A DNA stretch of 64,000 bases from the NCBI RefSeq assembly GCF_014841115.1, contig NZ_JACYTP010000005.1, positions 186,001-250,000 of the forward strand, in the 5' to 3' direction. The position numbers were made by a program, and so were the translations under genes. This document shows positions 1-9,418 of this stretch, piece after piece (position 1 is the stretch's first letter; every line of letters starts with the position of its first letter). This stretch comes from Photobacterium arenosum. GTDB taxonomy: Bacteria > Pseudomonadota > Gammaproteobacteria > Enterobacterales > Vibrionaceae. Below the pieces are notes generated by a model that saw only the letters and a program-made list of their open reading frames with translations, was not told the origin of the DNA and searched no databases.

Positions 1-575
1 TCGTACCTGTCCATATGATCTTCAGACAGGTTCAGGTAGGCCGCTGCAGCCAGTTCGAGCGAAGCTGTGGTCTCGAGCTGAAAACTCGACAGCTCCAGCA
101 CATACAGTTCATTACCTTGTTCTAACATATCCAGGGCAGCCAGGCCGATGTTGCCGCCTACTCCCGCTTTGATACCCGCTTCAGCGGCCATGGCACCGAC
201 CAGGCTGGTGACTGTGCTTTTACCGTTTGAACCGGTAATCGCCAGCACCGGCTTATCGGCTGCCAGGGCAAACAATTCAATATCACCAATCACAGGAATG
301 CCAGCCGCGATGGCGGTTTGCAACTCAGGCGTACTCAGGGCGACCCCCGGATTAGCGACGATCAGATCCGCCGCCAGCAGCCAGTCCATCTGCCACTGAC
401 CGGCACTCAGGCTGACACCGTCTGGCAATTGATCCTCTCCCGGGGGATGGGCCCGGGTATCAATCACCTGAATTGCCGGCGGTGACGGCTGCCTTGTCAG
501 GTAGTTCACCACCGACAGTCCGGTTACACCCAGACCCACGACCACAACGTTACCTGCCTGTGCCAAGTGATTCAT
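1..575 (-). CDS. murD: UDP-N-acetylmuramoyl-L-alanine--D-glutamate ligase, 5' part only
   Basis: The first 191 codons are present; the gene runs off the left edge of the window. MurD adds D-Glu to UDP-MurNAc-L-Ala in the cytoplasmic stage of peptidoglycan synthesis. Translating the complement from the ATG at 573-575 gives a glycine-rich [11 protein letters not shown] motif near residues 11-21 and the Mur-ligase ATP loop GSNGKST at 115-121. ELSSFQLE and the LSEDHMDR stretch, typical of the central domain, close the visible part. The start abuts the mraY stop with no gap, as expected in the dcw operon mraY-murD. Identity is secure; only completeness is unknown. Confidence 0.96.
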   Translation of the reverse strand, partial: MNHLAQAGNVVVVGLGVTGLSVVNYLTRQPSPPAIQVIDTRAHPPGEDQLPDGVSLSAGQWQMDWLLAADLIVANPGVALSTPELQTAIAAGIPVIGDIELFALAADKPVLAITGSNGKSTVTSLVGAMAAEAGIKAGVGGNIGLAALDMLEQGNELYVLELSSFQLETTASLELAAAAYLNLSEDHMDRY

Positions 576-1658
576 TTAGCGCACCTTCAGTGTTGCCAGC
601 GCAAACAGCACCAGCATCAGGGTGATGATCCAAAAGCGCACTATCACACGTGGCTCGGGCCAACCTTTCAGCTCATAGTGATGATGAATCGGCGCCATAC
701 GGAAGATTCGCTGGCCTCGCAGCTTGTAAGAGCCCACCTGCAGGATCACAGACACAGTTTCCATGACAAAAACACCGCCCATGATCACCAGCAACAGCTC
801 CTGACGAACCAGTACCGCAATCGTCCCCAGAGCGCCACCCAGCGCCAGCGAGCCGACATCGCCCATGAAGACCTGTGCCGGATAGGTGTTAAACCACAAA
901 AAGCCCAGACCGGCACCAACTATGGCCGCACACACCACCACCAGTTCACTGGCGTTACTGATATACGGAATATTGAGGTAGCTGGCAAAGTTCACATTAC
1001 CGGTCGCCCAGGCAATAAAGGCCATACCGGCCGCCACCATCACAGTTGGCATAATGGCCAGACCGTCAAGGCCGTCAGTCAGGTTCACCGCGTTACTGGT
1101 GCCGACAATGACAAAATAAGTGAGCACTATGTACAGCGCGCCAAGCTGGGGCATGACATCTTTAAAGAAAGGCACCACCAGCTGGGTCGCTGCCGTGTCT
1201 TTCCCGTAGGCATACAGGGCAAAGGCAACAACCAGGGCAATCACCGACTGCCAGAAATATTTCCAACGGGCGATCAAACCATCGGTATTCTTACGAACCA
1301 CTTTGCGGTAATCATCAATAAAGCCGACGATACCGTAGCCGAGCATAACGGTCAGCACAGCCCAGACATAAGGGTTGCTGATATCAGACCACAGCAGTAC
1401 TGTGATGGTGATCGCCGCCAGAATCATGACACCGCCCATGGTCGGCGTGCCACGCTTACTGAAATGAGACTCGGGTCCGTCATGGCGCACCACTTGGCCA
1501 ATCTGCATCATCTGCAAACGGGCAATCAGGCGAGGCCCCATCCATAATGAAATAAACAAAGCTGTCAACACGCTGATAATGGCGCGAAACGTCAAGTATT
1601 CAAACAGACGGAAAAAAGGAAAAGTCGACTCTAATAAGTCTGCTAACCAAAAAATCAT
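576..1658 (-). CDS. mraY: Phospho-N-acetylmuramoyl-pentapeptide transferase
   Basis: Inner-membrane enzyme moving phospho-MurNAc-pentapeptide from UDP to undecaprenyl phosphate, which makes lipid I. The 360-residue protein is the usual length and consists of about ten hydrophobic segments. Diagnostic residues are visible: TPTMGG at 71-76, the aspartate pair D115-D116, NLTDGLDGL at 192-200, catalytic-type D267 in FMGDVGS, and the HHH triplet at 325-327. It lies two bases downstream of murF and directly abuts murD, so it is translated as part of the dcw transcript. Confidence 0.98.
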   Translation of the reverse strand: MIFWLADLLESTFPFFRLFEYLTFRAIISVLTALFISLWMGPRLIARLQMMQIGQVVRHDGPESHFSKRGTPTMGGVMILAAITITVLLWSDISNPYVWAVLTVMLGYGIVGFIDDYRKVVRKNTDGLIARWKYFWQSVIALVVAFALYAYGKDTAATQLVVPFFKDVMPQLGALYIVLTYFVIVGTSNAVNLTDGLDGLAIMPTVMVAAGMAFIAWATGNVNFASYLNIPYISNASELVVVCAAIVGAGLGFLWFNTYPAQVFMGDVGSLALGGALGTIAVLVRQELLLVIMGGVFVMETVSVILQVGSYKLRGQRIFRMAPIHHHYELKGWPEPRVIVRFWIITLMLVLFALATLKVR

Positions 1659-1660
1659 TG

Positions 1661-3091
1661 TTATAAGTCCTGCAGTGCGGCAATAATTTCTTCCATACGG
1701 GCGCTGCGTGCCCCTTTTGCCAACACTGTTATTTCTTGTTGTTGTTGAGAATCCTGTGCGGATTCATGATGAAATTGCTGTACCTGAGCGATCAACGCGG
1801 CCTTCAATGCCAAATTATCACTGAAGTGTTGTCCCTGGTTCACTTCACTCACGATAGCACTGGCTTTACCTACTGTCAGGACGCGATCCAGCTGTTTTTG
1901 CTGAGCGTAATCGGCTATCTCGCGATGCATCCGCTCACTTTCTTGCCCCATTTCGGCCATATCGCCAAATACCAGCCAGCGCTGCCCATTGAAATCCGCC
2001 AGCAAGTCGATAGCGGCTTTCACTGAGGCCACACTGGCGTTGTAGGTATCGTCAATCAGACGCAATCCCTGCCTGGGTTCCAGTACCAAAGCACGTCCTT
2101 TAACGGCTTCCATCTGCGCTAATCCCGACGCCACTTGCGCCAACGTGGCTCCCATCGCCATAGTCAACGCCGCCGCAGCCAGCGCATTGGCTACATTATG
2201 ACGGCCAGCCAGAGGCAAAGTGAGTGAAATATCACCAGCAGGTGTGTGCATTGTAAAACAAGGGCAGCCGTGGCCGTTAACGCTAATCTCGCTGGCTGAG
2301 AACCCTGCGACAGAATTGCTGTCAGAATCATCAGCAGCTAAAGGTACCTTGTCCGCCGCAATAAAACCTACCAGCTGCTTGTCGGTCAGCAATGGTTGCC
2401 AACGCTCCAGGGCATGTGAGTCCAGATTGATCACAGCCGTGCCACCGGGAATCAGCCCTTCGAAAATTTCGCCTTTGGCTCTTGCAACTCCCTCCAGCGA
2501 ACCGAAACCTTCTAAATGCGCCGCCGCCAGATTATTGACCAGTGCCGCATCGGGTTTCACCAGTGCAGAGGTGTAAGCGATTTCTTTTTCATGATTGGCC
2601 CCCAGCTCAATCACCGCAAACTCATGTGCCGGAGTCAGTCGCAGCAGCGTCAGGGGAACACCGATATCATTGTTAAAGTTACCGGCAGTGGCCAGCACAC
2701 GGCCACATTGTGAAAGAATTGCTGCCACCATCTCCTTGACCGTGGTTTTACCACAGCTTCCGGTCAGTGCCACTGTTTTGAGACCATGTTCGCGCGTCAT
2801 TTTTGCTTTCAGCCAGCAGCCCAGCTGGCCCAGAGCCTGGCGGGTATCGTTAACCAGCAGTTGTGGTAAAGCCACATCCAGCTCACGGCTCACCAACAAG
2901 GCGGATGCTCCCTTGGCCTTTGCATCCGCAGCAAAGTCATGGGCATCAAAGCGCTCACCTTTCAGCGCAAGAAATAAGGTACCCGGCACTATTGTCCGGG
3001 TATCCGTTGAAACTGCATCGATACTGACATCCTGGCCAATCAAGCGGGCGTTAAGCGCCGCTGCCAGTTCGCTCAGTGTCACCTGAATCAT
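1661..3091 (-). CDS. murF: UDP-MurNAc-tripeptide--D-alanyl-D-alanine ligase
   Basis: Cytoplasmic Mur ligase that adds D-Ala-D-Ala to complete the pentapeptide precursor. The 476-residue length fits the family. The ATP-binding loop GSCGKTT is at 111-117, and [10 protein letters not shown] in the central domain and DDTYNAS in the C-terminal part are typical MurF segments. The gene follows murE with no intergenic base (murE stop 3092, murF start 3091) and precedes mraY by two bases. The second Ser of the usual GSSGKT loop is Cys here, a conservative variation that should not affect the loop. Confidence 0.97.
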   Translation of the reverse strand: MIQVTLSELAAALNARLIGQDVSIDAVSTDTRTIVPGTLFLALKGERFDAHDFAADAKAKGASALLVSRELDVALPQLLVNDTRQALGQLGCWLKAKMTREHGLKTVALTGSCGKTTVKEMVAAILSQCGRVLATAGNFNNDIGVPLTLLRLTPAHEFAVIELGANHEKEIAYTSALVKPDAALVNNLAAAHLEGFGSLEGVARAKGEIFEGLIPGGTAVINLDSHALERWQPLLTDKQLVGFIAADKVPLAADDSDSNSVAGFSASEISVNGHGCPCFTMHTPAGDISLTLPLAGRHNVANALAAAALTMAMGATLAQVASGLAQMEAVKGRALVLEPRQGLRLIDDTYNASVASVKAAIDLLADFNGQRWLVFGDMAEMGQESERMHREIADYAQQKQLDRVLTVGKASAIVSEVNQGQHFSDNLALKAALIAQVQQFHHESAQDSQQQQEITVLAKGARSARMEEIIAALQDL

Positions 3092-4606
3092 TTAATGTGT
3101 CTCCAACAAGGCCTGTACGGTTTCACGATCTGAATAGTGAATGGTTTTCCCCGCCAGTACCTGATAATCCTCATGACCTTTACCGGCCACCAGTACAATA
3201 TCTTGCGCCTTCGCCTGACTGAATGCCCGCTGGCAGGCTTCGGCCCGGTCATGAATAACCTGAACGCGTTCCGGCTGTGCCAGTCCGGCCAGCATATCAT
3301 TCACTATCTCCCGGGGTGATTCACTGCGCGGATTATCGTCCGTCAGGATCACATAATCGGCTAACTGCTCAGCCACGGCAGCCATCATAGGCCGCTTACC
3401 GCGATCACGCTCACCACCACAGCCGACCAGACACCAGAGCTTGCCTTCACAGTGCAGGCGTAACGCTGCCAGTGCTTTCTCCAGCGCATCCGGGGTGTGA
3501 GCATAATCAACCACCATCATAGGTTTGTCAGCGGCCTGAAAAACTTCCATCCGACCTATCACCGCCTGCAGGCGGGGAGCCGTGGCCAGCAAGACACTCA
3601 GGGGGTAACCCAGCGCCAGTAACGTCGCCAGCGACAACAACAGATTAGAGACATTGAAAGCACCAACCAGCGGAGCGGTAAAATCGCCTTGCCCCCAGCT
3701 GGAATCAAAAGATACAGTCACCCCCTGAGTGGAATAGCTGACAGCCGTCAGCCACAACGCCTTACCGCTGTGCCCGGACAGATGCGATGACTCTGTCGTG
3801 ACGGCAACCGCGTCATGCAACTCGTTCAGCCAGCGTCTGCCAACATCATCATCAGCATTAATGACAGCAATACCTGCGCTATGTTCCGTGAACAAACTTT
3901 GCTTAGCTGCCGCATAACTTGCCATATCACCATGGTAATCAAGATGATCCCGGCTAAGATTGGTGAAAATACTGGCCGCAAAATGCAGGGCTTTCACCCG
4001 CCCCTGCACCAGACCGTGCGAGGAAACTTCCATCGCCGCAAAATCTGCGCCCTGATTGACCAGCTCAGCCAGGGTTTTCTGAATATCAATGGCGCTGCCA
4101 GTGGTGTTCATGGCCGGTGTCAGCCTGGACAGCAGGCCATTGCCCGTAGTACCCATCACCCCGGCGGTACGGCCGAGCAACCCAGCCCATTGTGCCAGCA
4201 GCTGGCTGACTGTTGTTTTGCCGTTGGTGCCTGTGACCGACACCAGCTGCAGCTGTTGATCGGGCTGGCCGTAAGCTGCACCGGCCAGAGCGGACAGCCT
4301 TGCCGGCAAATCACACACCGCAATCACAGGAATACCACTGTGATAATGTATCTCGCCATCTGGCTGGTTATCTTCAGCCTGAGCCAGCACAGCCGACGCA
4401 CCGGCCTGGATCGCGGCATCAATATACTGGCGACCATCGACCGCATGGCCCTTAATGGCAATAAAGATACTGCCCGGCACCACAACGCGGCTGTCGAGGG
4501 TCAGATCTTTGACCTGCACTGCAGAGACTGAAGCGGCTAAGACCTCAGGCGCAAACCAGGAAGCTAACAGCTCCCCCAAAGAAATTGAAACATCAGGTTC
4601 CGGCAT
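3092..4606 (-). CDS. murE: UDP-MurNAc-L-alanyl-D-glutamate--meso-DAP ligase
   Basis: Adds the third peptide residue to the peptidoglycan precursor. The ATP loop GTNGKTT is at 126-132. The substrate-selecting motif is DNPRSE at 424-429; family knowledge links DNPR to meso-diaminopimelate rather than lysine, so the wall is DAP-type as expected for a Gram-negative. Length is 504 residues. Its start overlaps the end of ftsI by 14 bases, a sign of coupled translation in the dcw operon. Confidence 0.97.
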   Translation of the reverse strand: MPEPDVSISLGELLASWFAPEVLAASVSAVQVKDLTLDSRVVVPGSIFIAIKGHAVDGRQYIDAAIQAGASAVLAQAEDNQPDGEIHYHSGIPVIAVCDLPARLSALAGAAYGQPDQQLQLVSVTGTNGKTTVSQLLAQWAGLLGRTAGVMGTTGNGLLSRLTPAMNTTGSAIDIQKTLAELVNQGADFAAMEVSSHGLVQGRVKALHFAASIFTNLSRDHLDYHGDMASYAAAKQSLFTEHSAGIAVINADDDVGRRWLNELHDAVAVTTESSHLSGHSGKALWLTAVSYSTQGVTVSFDSSWGQGDFTAPLVGAFNVSNLLLSLATLLALGYPLSVLLATAPRLQAVIGRMEVFQAADKPMMVVDYAHTPDALEKALAALRLHCEGKLWCLVGCGGERDRGKRPMMAAVAEQLADYVILTDDNPRSESPREIVNDMLAGLAQPERVQVIHDRAEACQRAFSQAKAQDIVLVAGKGHEDYQVLAGKTIHYSDRETVQALLETH

Positions 4607-6365
4607 CAGACTTGCCTCTGTTATGGACGATATTCAACTGATCGCCTTTTCCGGCATCAGGTTTGACATTGAGAATTTGCAGGGCACTGCCCATCACTTC
4701 TGCAAAAATAGGGGCGGCGACCTGACCACCATAATAAGCATCACCCTGAGGTTCATTGATCACCACCACCATAGCCAGACGAGGATCACTGATAGGTGCC
4801 AGCCCTGCGGTCATGGCGATATATTCATCACTATAGCCACCGGCCGCCGCTTTCTTAGCAGTACCGGTTTTAGCGCCCACCCGGTAACCAGATACAGCCG
4901 CGTGCTTGGCGCTGCCATCAGGTTGCGTAACACCTTCAAGCATGTTCAGCACTTTACGGGTGTTTTCTGCCGACACCACCTGCCGCCCCGGCACCACAGC
5001 TTCGGTTTTCAAAATCGACAGCGGCCGGTTGATACCTAAGCCCCCCAAGGTAGCGTAAGCACGTACTAACTGAATGGGGGTGACTGAAATACCGTAACCG
5101 AAGGCCAGGGTAGCCCGCTCAAAATCAGACCAGCGACGGCGATCCGGGAACAATCCCAGCGCTTCGCCAATCAGGTTAATGCCCGACGCTTCACCCAAAC
5201 CCACACCGCTGTACATACCCAGCACCGCATCAACAGGCATAGACAAAGATAATTTACTGACACCTATATTACTGGACTTTTTCAGGATTCTCGCCAAATC
5301 GGCCTTGCCGACCTGTGACACATCCCGCACCCGGCTGCCACCTACCTGCATAATCCCGTTGCCGGTATCGATGACTGTGTTCTCATCGGCAACGCCATTC
5401 TCCAGCGCAGCCAATACGATAAAAGGTTTGATGGTGGAGCCTGGCTCCATCGCATCTGTGATAGCACGGTTACGCATGCGGAAACTTTGCAGCTGATCGC
5501 GGTTATTGGGGTTATACGAGGGCGCATTGACCATGGCCAGTATCTCGCCGGTCCGCACATCGGCCATGACAATGGTTGCTGAGGTGGCGTTGTAATCTAC
5601 CACCGCTTGCTTCACGGCCCGGTAAGCCACCGCCTGCAATCGCTGGTCAATACTCAGCGCCAGCGGTTTGCCCGGCTCGCGCTGCTTGAGCGAAATGTTT
5701 TCAACCACACGGCCGTACCTGTCTTTACGTACTGTGCGTCTGCCCGGCTCACCGGTCAGCCAGCCATCATAGGTCCGCTCGACACCTTCCAGTCCGCGAC
5801 CATCAATGCCCGTGACCCCAATCAGGTGAGCACTCACTTCACCCGCCGGGTAAAAGCGGCGGGATTCATCTTTCAGGCCAATGCCGGGTAATTTCAGCTT
5901 ACCGACATAGGCCGCCATCGCCGGGCTGACCTGACGCTGCAGATAAATGAATCGACGGGATTTATTCTCTTCCAGCCGGGCAAGCATGTCCTGACGATCC
6001 AACCCCAAGACATCTGCCAGCGCATGCCAGCGAGCCGGCTCCGAGAGACCACCATGCTTATAAATATCCACCGGATCAGCCCAAACGGCCTGAACAGGCA
6101 CACTGACGGCCAGCTGTTCATCATTGCGATCGGAAATAATGCCCCGTGCCGACGGCATGGCTTTCACACGCAACGAGCGCAGATCCCCTTCCTGGATCAA
6201 CTTGCCGGGTTCCAGTACCTGAATATAAGCGGCTCTGGCTATCAGACCCACCAGTGCCAAACCAACCAAGCTACAGATCAGGGCGAAACGCCAGGGAATA
6301 AACGCAGGTGTGGATGCCGAAGGGCGCGGCGTCTGCGGTTCAGGTGAAGAGGCGGCTTTTTTCAT
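4593..6365 (-). CDS. ftsI: Penicillin-binding protein 3, septal peptidoglycan transpeptidase
   Basis: Class B PBP that crosslinks septal peptidoglycan with FtsW. A short Pro-rich cytoplasmic tail (residues 1-25) is followed by one membrane segment at about 26-46, the PBP dimerization (pedestal) domain, and a transpeptidase domain with all three active-site motifs: STIK at 310-313 (nucleophile S310), SSN at 364-366 and KTG at 499-501. The 590-residue length is close to the 588 of E. coli FtsI. The gene begins one base into the ftsL stop region and overlaps murE at its end. Confidence 0.97.
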   Translation of the reverse strand: MKKAASSPEPQTPRPSASTPAFIPWRFALICSLVGLALVGLIARAAYIQVLEPGKLIQEGDLRSLRVKAMPSARGIISDRNDEQLAVSVPVQAVWADPVDIYKHGGLSEPARWHALADVLGLDRQDMLARLEENKSRRFIYLQRQVSPAMAAYVGKLKLPGIGLKDESRRFYPAGEVSAHLIGVTGIDGRGLEGVERTYDGWLTGEPGRRTVRKDRYGRVVENISLKQREPGKPLALSIDQRLQAVAYRAVKQAVVDYNATSATIVMADVRTGEILAMVNAPSYNPNNRDQLQSFRMRNRAITDAMEPGSTIKPFIVLAALENGVADENTVIDTGNGIMQVGGSRVRDVSQVGKADLARILKKSSNIGVSKLSLSMPVDAVLGMYSGVGLGEASGINLIGEALGLFPDRRRWSDFERATLAFGYGISVTPIQLVRAYATLGGLGINRPLSILKTEAVVPGRQVVSAENTRKVLNMLEGVTQPDGSAKHAAVSGYRVGAKTGTAKKAAAGGYSDEYIAMTAGLAPISDPRLAMVVVINEPQGDAYYGGQVAAPIFAEVMGSALQILNVKPDAGKGDQLNIVHNRGKSDAGT

Positions 6366-6685
6366 TACGGGACAACAATTTCATTCGCTGCATTAGGACG
6401 CTTCATATCAAGCTCCTTCTCAGCCTGGGTTTCAATTCGACTATGCTCAGCCAGCGAGTTTTCTTCCAGCAGCTGATTACGCCATTCGATATCCAGATCG
6501 TCCCGCTCAATGAGCAGTTGCTCCTGTTGCGCGACCAGTTGGCGGGATTGGTGGGTGATATATACCACCCCCAAGGCAGAAATGAGAACCAGCACCAGCA
6601 ACACCAAAGGCACACGGCCGACGGATAACAGATCATGGCCGATCTGACGAATCAGGCTGTCCGCAGCTGCTGGCTGGGTACTCAT
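6365..6685 (-). CDS. ftsL: Cell division protein FtsL
   Basis: Small bitopic divisome protein that partners FtsB and FtsQ and helps activate FtsWI. The 106-residue product has a cytoplasmic N-terminus, one membrane segment around residues 23-46, and a periplasmic leucine-zipper-like coiled coil rich in Leu, Glu and Gln (about 47-100). Sequence identity in this family is low, so the call rests on size, topology and position between rsmH and ftsI. It overlaps rsmH by 4 bases and ftsI by 1 base. Confidence 0.93.
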   Translation of the reverse strand: MSTQPAAADSLIRQIGHDLLSVGRVPLVLLVLVLISALGVVYITHQSRQLVAQQEQLLIERDDLDIEWRNQLLEENSLAEHSRIETQAEKELDMKRPNAANEIVVP

Positions 6686-7629
6686 AGGCGCTCAGCCAGA
6701 CGCAACACAGAACTGCGCGCTCTCGGGTTATGCTGAGTCTCCGCAGCCGTCGGCTTAATGGCTTTACCTACGGCTTTCAGATCGGCACTGCCCAGCGCTT
6801 TGATCTGATCTTCGGTCAGGGGCAAGCCGGCAGGTACGTCAGGCCCTTTACTCTGCTTACGAATAAAACGCTTCACCATGCGATCTTCAAGTGAGTGAAA
6901 ACTGATCACTGACAGACGGCCACCAGGAGCCAGTACTTCCAGCGCGCCGTGTAAGGCGGTATCTATCTCTTCAAGCTCACTGTTGATATAAATGCGTATC
7001 GCCTGAAAGCTGCGGGTGGCCGGATGTTTATGCTTGTCTCTGAATGGTGAAACGTCAGCGATCAGTTTAGCCAACTGGGTGGTTCGCTCCAGCGGCACAT
7101 TGTCCGGATTGCTGCGGTATTCCACTATGCCGCGGGCGATACGCTTGGCAAAACGCTCTTCGCCAAACTCTTTCAGGACCCAGGCAATATCGTCCGCCTC
7201 GGCGCTGGCCAGCCACTCAGAAGCAGAAATACCGGATGTCGGATCCATACGCATATCCAGCGGGCCGTCGCGCATAAAGCTGAAGCCACGCTCGGCATCA
7301 TCCAGCTGAGGAGAAGAGACCCCCAGATCCAGCAGCACACCGTCGATCTTGCCGGTCAGGCCCAGCTCTTCCATGTACCCGGCCATACCGGAAAACGGGC
7401 CATGGATAATAGAGAAACGCGGGTCGTTGATCTTGGCGGCTTCTGCAATCGCCTGGGGATCGCGGTCAATACCGTACAAACGGCCATGTTCGCCAAGGTG
7501 GGAAAGGATCAGACGGCTGTGGCCTCCACGGCCAAAGGTACCGTCGATGTAAATACCGTCTGGTTTGATGGCTAGACCATCGACAGACTCATGGAGCAGC
7601 ACGGAAACGTGAGCAAATTGTTCGGACAT
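6682..7629 (-). CDS. rsmH: 16S rRNA m4C1402 methyltransferase
   Basis: SAM-dependent N4-methyltransferase acting on C1402 of 16S rRNA (formerly MraW). The SAM-binding [10 protein letters not shown] segment is at 29-38, and [10 protein letters not shown] and SFHSLEDR are further family motifs. I chose the ATG at 7627-7629 (315 residues, close to E. coli's 313). A GTG 57 bases further upstream would add a Cys/Tyr-containing tail not typical of the family. No clear Shine-Dalgarno precedes this ATG; a 12-bp palindrome lies where it should be. It is the first gene of the dcw cluster here because mraZ is missing. Confidence 0.95.
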   Translation of the reverse strand: MSEQFAHVSVLLHESVDGLAIKPDGIYIDGTFGRGGHSRLILSHLGEHGRLYGIDRDPQAIAEAAKINDPRFSIIHGPFSGMAGYMEELGLTGKIDGVLLDLGVSSPQLDDAERGFSFMRDGPLDMRMDPTSGISASEWLASAEADDIAWVLKEFGEERFAKRIARGIVEYRSNPDNVPLERTTQLAKLIADVSPFRDKHKHPATRSFQAIRIYINSELEEIDTALHGALEVLAPGGRLSVISFHSLEDRMVKRFIRKQSKGPDVPAGLPLTEDQIKALGSADLKAVGKAIKPTAAETQHNPRARSSVLRLAERL

Positions 7630-7637
7630 AATAATTG

Positions 7638-7649
7638 ATTCAGCTGAAT
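7638..7649. repeat. 12-bp perfect palindrome just upstream of rsmH
   Basis: ATTCAGCTGAAT reads the same on both strands and lies 9-20 bases before the rsmH ATG, the position where a ribosome binding site would be expected. No AGGAG-like sequence is visible there. It may be a protein-binding site or chance in an A+T-rich stretch. Confidence 0.5.
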
Positions 7650-7711
7650 AATAAGCGAACTGAAGACACCGGCCGGATGCCTCCACCAGAGATTACTGGG
7701 TCGTTGGTTTT

Positions 7712-7746
7712 CCGCTGCTCTGCCTGTTGCGCTACAGGCAGCAGTG
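7712..7746 (-). promoter_or_regulatory. Hairpin at the end of the dcw leader mini-ORF
   Basis: In the minus-strand RNA the arms GCCTGT/ACAGGC extend to seven perfect pairs (7721-7727 with 7734-7740) around a 6-nt loop. Four more pairs (7715-7718 with 7741-7744) follow past a 2-nt bulge. The stop codon of the Cys-rich mini-ORF (7732-7734) is at the edge of the loop, so a ribosome finishing or stalling on the last codons would melt this stem. No U-tract follows, so it is not a simple intrinsic terminator. Confidence 0.55.
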
Positions 7747-7779
7747 GCAACACACCGAAATCGTCGGATTTCGATGCAT
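7732..7779 (-). CDS. Putative Cys-rich leader peptide of the dcw operon
   Basis: A 15-codon frame, MHRNPTISVCCHCCL, lies inside the untranslated leader between the dcw promoter and rsmH. An in-frame ATG at 7792-7794 could lengthen it to 20 codons. A good Shine-Dalgarno (AGAGG, 5 bases before the ATG) precedes the 15-codon version. Four of the last six codons are Cys (UGU UGC .. UGC UGC) around one His, and the frame ends inside a stable hairpin. This layout resembles transcription-attenuation or ribosome-stalling leaders that sense one aminoacyl-tRNA, here Cys-tRNA. I know of no described leader of this kind in front of dcw genes. The function is inferred, and chance cannot be excluded for so short a frame. 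Confidence 0.45.
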   Translation of the reverse strand: MHRNPTISVCCHCCL

Positions 7780-7839
7780 GTGCACCTCTTTCATTTATAC
7801 CTGCCCTTGTCGGGCAAGCAACAGGGAAATTGCAATTTT

Positions 7840-7875
7840 TGCCACAAAATCGTCATTTTTTCCCACAAAAAACCA
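7840..7875 (-). promoter_or_regulatory. Degenerate MraZ-box-like repeats
   Basis: On the minus strand, just after the predicted transcription start, four TG-starting pentamers follow at steps of 10, 10 and 11 bases: TGGTT (7875), TGGGA (7865), TGACG (7855) and TGGCA (7844). MraZ of E. coli binds TGGGN repeats with 10-base spacing in front of the dcw cluster. Here only one copy is canonical and no mraZ gene is present, so these look like decayed operators. Confidence 0.45.
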
Positions 7876-7881
7876 ACACGA

Positions 7882-7911
7882 AGTGTACGAAGGCAGCAAA
7901 AAAGTTGTCAA
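7882..7911 (-). promoter_or_regulatory. Promoter of the dcw cluster
   Basis: A consensus -35 TTGACA (7906-7911) and -10 TACACT (7882-7887), separated by 18 bases, read toward rsmH. Predicted start is near 7875, leaving a leader of about 245 nt before the rsmH ATG. Confidence 0.8.
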
Positions 7912-7977
7912 GACAGATACTGCGATTCTGACAAACAATTGATGCAGCCGTACTTTCTGGTTCCCAGGCCCTGAAAC

Positions 7978-8018
7978 GATAAAAGGTGATGCCCGCATAT
8001 GTTGCGAACACCACCTTT
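7978..8018 (-). terminator. Intrinsic terminator of rnpB
   Basis: In the minus-strand RNA, AAAGGUGGUG pairs with CAUCACCUUU (one G-U pair) around a long loop, and UUUUA follows. It lies directly after the RNase P RNA 3' end. Confidence 0.75.
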
Positions 8019-8026
8019 CCAAAATA

Positions 8027-8406
<380 letters not shown>

Positions 8407-8414
8407 GGCGGCGG

Positions 8415-8422
8415 ATTGTATA
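8415..8422 (-). promoter_or_regulatory. -10 region of the rnpB promoter
   Basis: TATACAAT on the minus strand ends about 9 bases before the predicted RNase P RNA 5' end. No good -35 is seen; the expected position (about 8440-8445) falls in the arm of a perfect inverted repeat. Confidence 0.6.
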
Positions 8423-8440
8423 AAACTCCCGGCCGAGTTA

Positions 8441-8472
8441 CCAGAGAAAGTTAGACTTCTTACTTTCTCTGG
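8441..8472. repeat. Perfect 11-bp inverted repeat between rsmI and rnpB
   Basis: CCAGAGAAAGT at 8441-8451 and ACTTTCTCTGG at 8462-8472 are exact reverse complements around a 10-base loop. It follows the rsmI stop by 33 bases and overlaps the place of the rnpB -35. It may end rsmI transcription, although no T-run follows, or bind a regulator of rnpB. Confidence 0.7.
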
Positions 8473-8505
8473 CGAGAAAACGGCCAGCGCTGAACGGCTC
8501 TGTGC

Positions 8506-9366
8506 TTATTCCAGATTGTCCAGGCCCCATTTATAGAGCGCATTTTTCTTCACACCGTGAATCTCTGCTGCCATGGCCGCGGCCTTTTTCAACGGCAACT
8601 CAGCAACCAGAATCTTTACCGTTCGCAGCGCTTCAGCAGGCAAGGCATCTTTATCGGCCCTGTGCCCTGCTACCAAGAGCACCATTTCCCCCCGGATACG
8701 ATTGCTGTCCTCACCCAGCCAGGGGATCAGCTCACCTAACGGTGCGCCATGAATGGTTTCAAAGGTTTTGGTCAGCTCGCGAGCCAGCACCACGTGGCGA
8801 TCAGGGCCCAGTACGGCCTGCATGTCCGCCAGCGAGTCGAGAATACGATGCGGTGATTCATAAAATATCAGGGTACGCGGATCTTCAATCAGCAGACGGA
8901 AGGTATCCTGCCGCCCTTTGCTTTTGGCAGGCAGAAAGCCTTCAAAACTGAAGCGGTCCGACGGCAGGCCCGAGGCACTCAGCGCGGTGATCACAGCACA
9001 CGCCCCCGGCAGTGGCACAACTTTAACACCCGCCTGACGACAGCGAGTCACCAGGTGGTATCCTGGATCGCTGATGAGAGGTGTACCGGCATCAGAGACC
9101 AGTGCGATACTGCTGCCCTGACGCAATTTTTCAATCAGCACATCCGCTTTCTGCTGTTCATTATGATCATGCAGGGCAAAGGTGCGGGTAGAGATGGCAA
9201 AGTGGGACAGCAGGCGTGAGGTATGGCGTGTGTCCTCAGCAGCAATTAAATCCACATTGGCCAGAACATCCAGCGCGCGGTGGGTAATGTCTGCTAAATT
9301 GCCGATCGGGGTCGGAACGATGTACAAAGTTGCGACATCCACCGAGCACGAATTGGTCTCACTCAT
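8506..9366 (-). CDS. rsmI: 16S rRNA 2'-O-methyltransferase (C1402)
   Basis: SAM-dependent methyltransferase of the tetrapyrrole-methylase fold that adds the ribose methyl at C1402 of 16S rRNA, the same nucleotide modified on the base by RsmH nearby. The N-terminal signature [15 protein letters not shown] is at about 14-28, followed by AAEDTRHT and [13 protein letters not shown]. Length is 286 residues, as in E. coli. It is transcribed divergently from lpoA; the lpoA promoter overlaps its start. Confidence 0.96.
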   Translation of the reverse strand: MSETNSCSVDVATLYIVPTPIGNLADITHRALDVLANVDLIAAEDTRHTSRLLSHFAISTRTFALHDHNEQQKADVLIEKLRQGSSIALVSDAGTPLISDPGYHLVTRCRQAGVKVVPLPGACAVITALSASGLPSDRFSFEGFLPAKSKGRQDTFRLLIEDPRTLIFYESPHRILDSLADMQAVLGPDRHVVLARELTKTFETIHGAPLGELIPWLGEDSNRIRGEMVLLVAGHRADKDALPAEALRTVKILVAELPLKKAAAMAAEIHGVKKNALYKWGLDNLE

Positions 9367-9395
9367 TTGTCTATGATCTCATCTGCAATTAATAT
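9367..9395 (+). promoter_or_regulatory. Promoter of lpoA operon
   Basis: TTGTCT (9367-9372), a 17-base spacer, and TAATAT (9390-9395) read toward lpoA, beginning right at the rsmI start codon on the other strand. Confidence 0.6.
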
Positions 9396-9418
9396 AGAGA
9401 GTAATTTGTCACAGTTGA

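Noticed and set aside
567..1547. Long His/Gln-rich open frame (326 codons) on the plus strand
   Set aside because: It lies entirely antisense to mraY, whose membrane-protein codons read in reverse give His and Gln. It has no domain, no ribosome binding site and no place in the operon.
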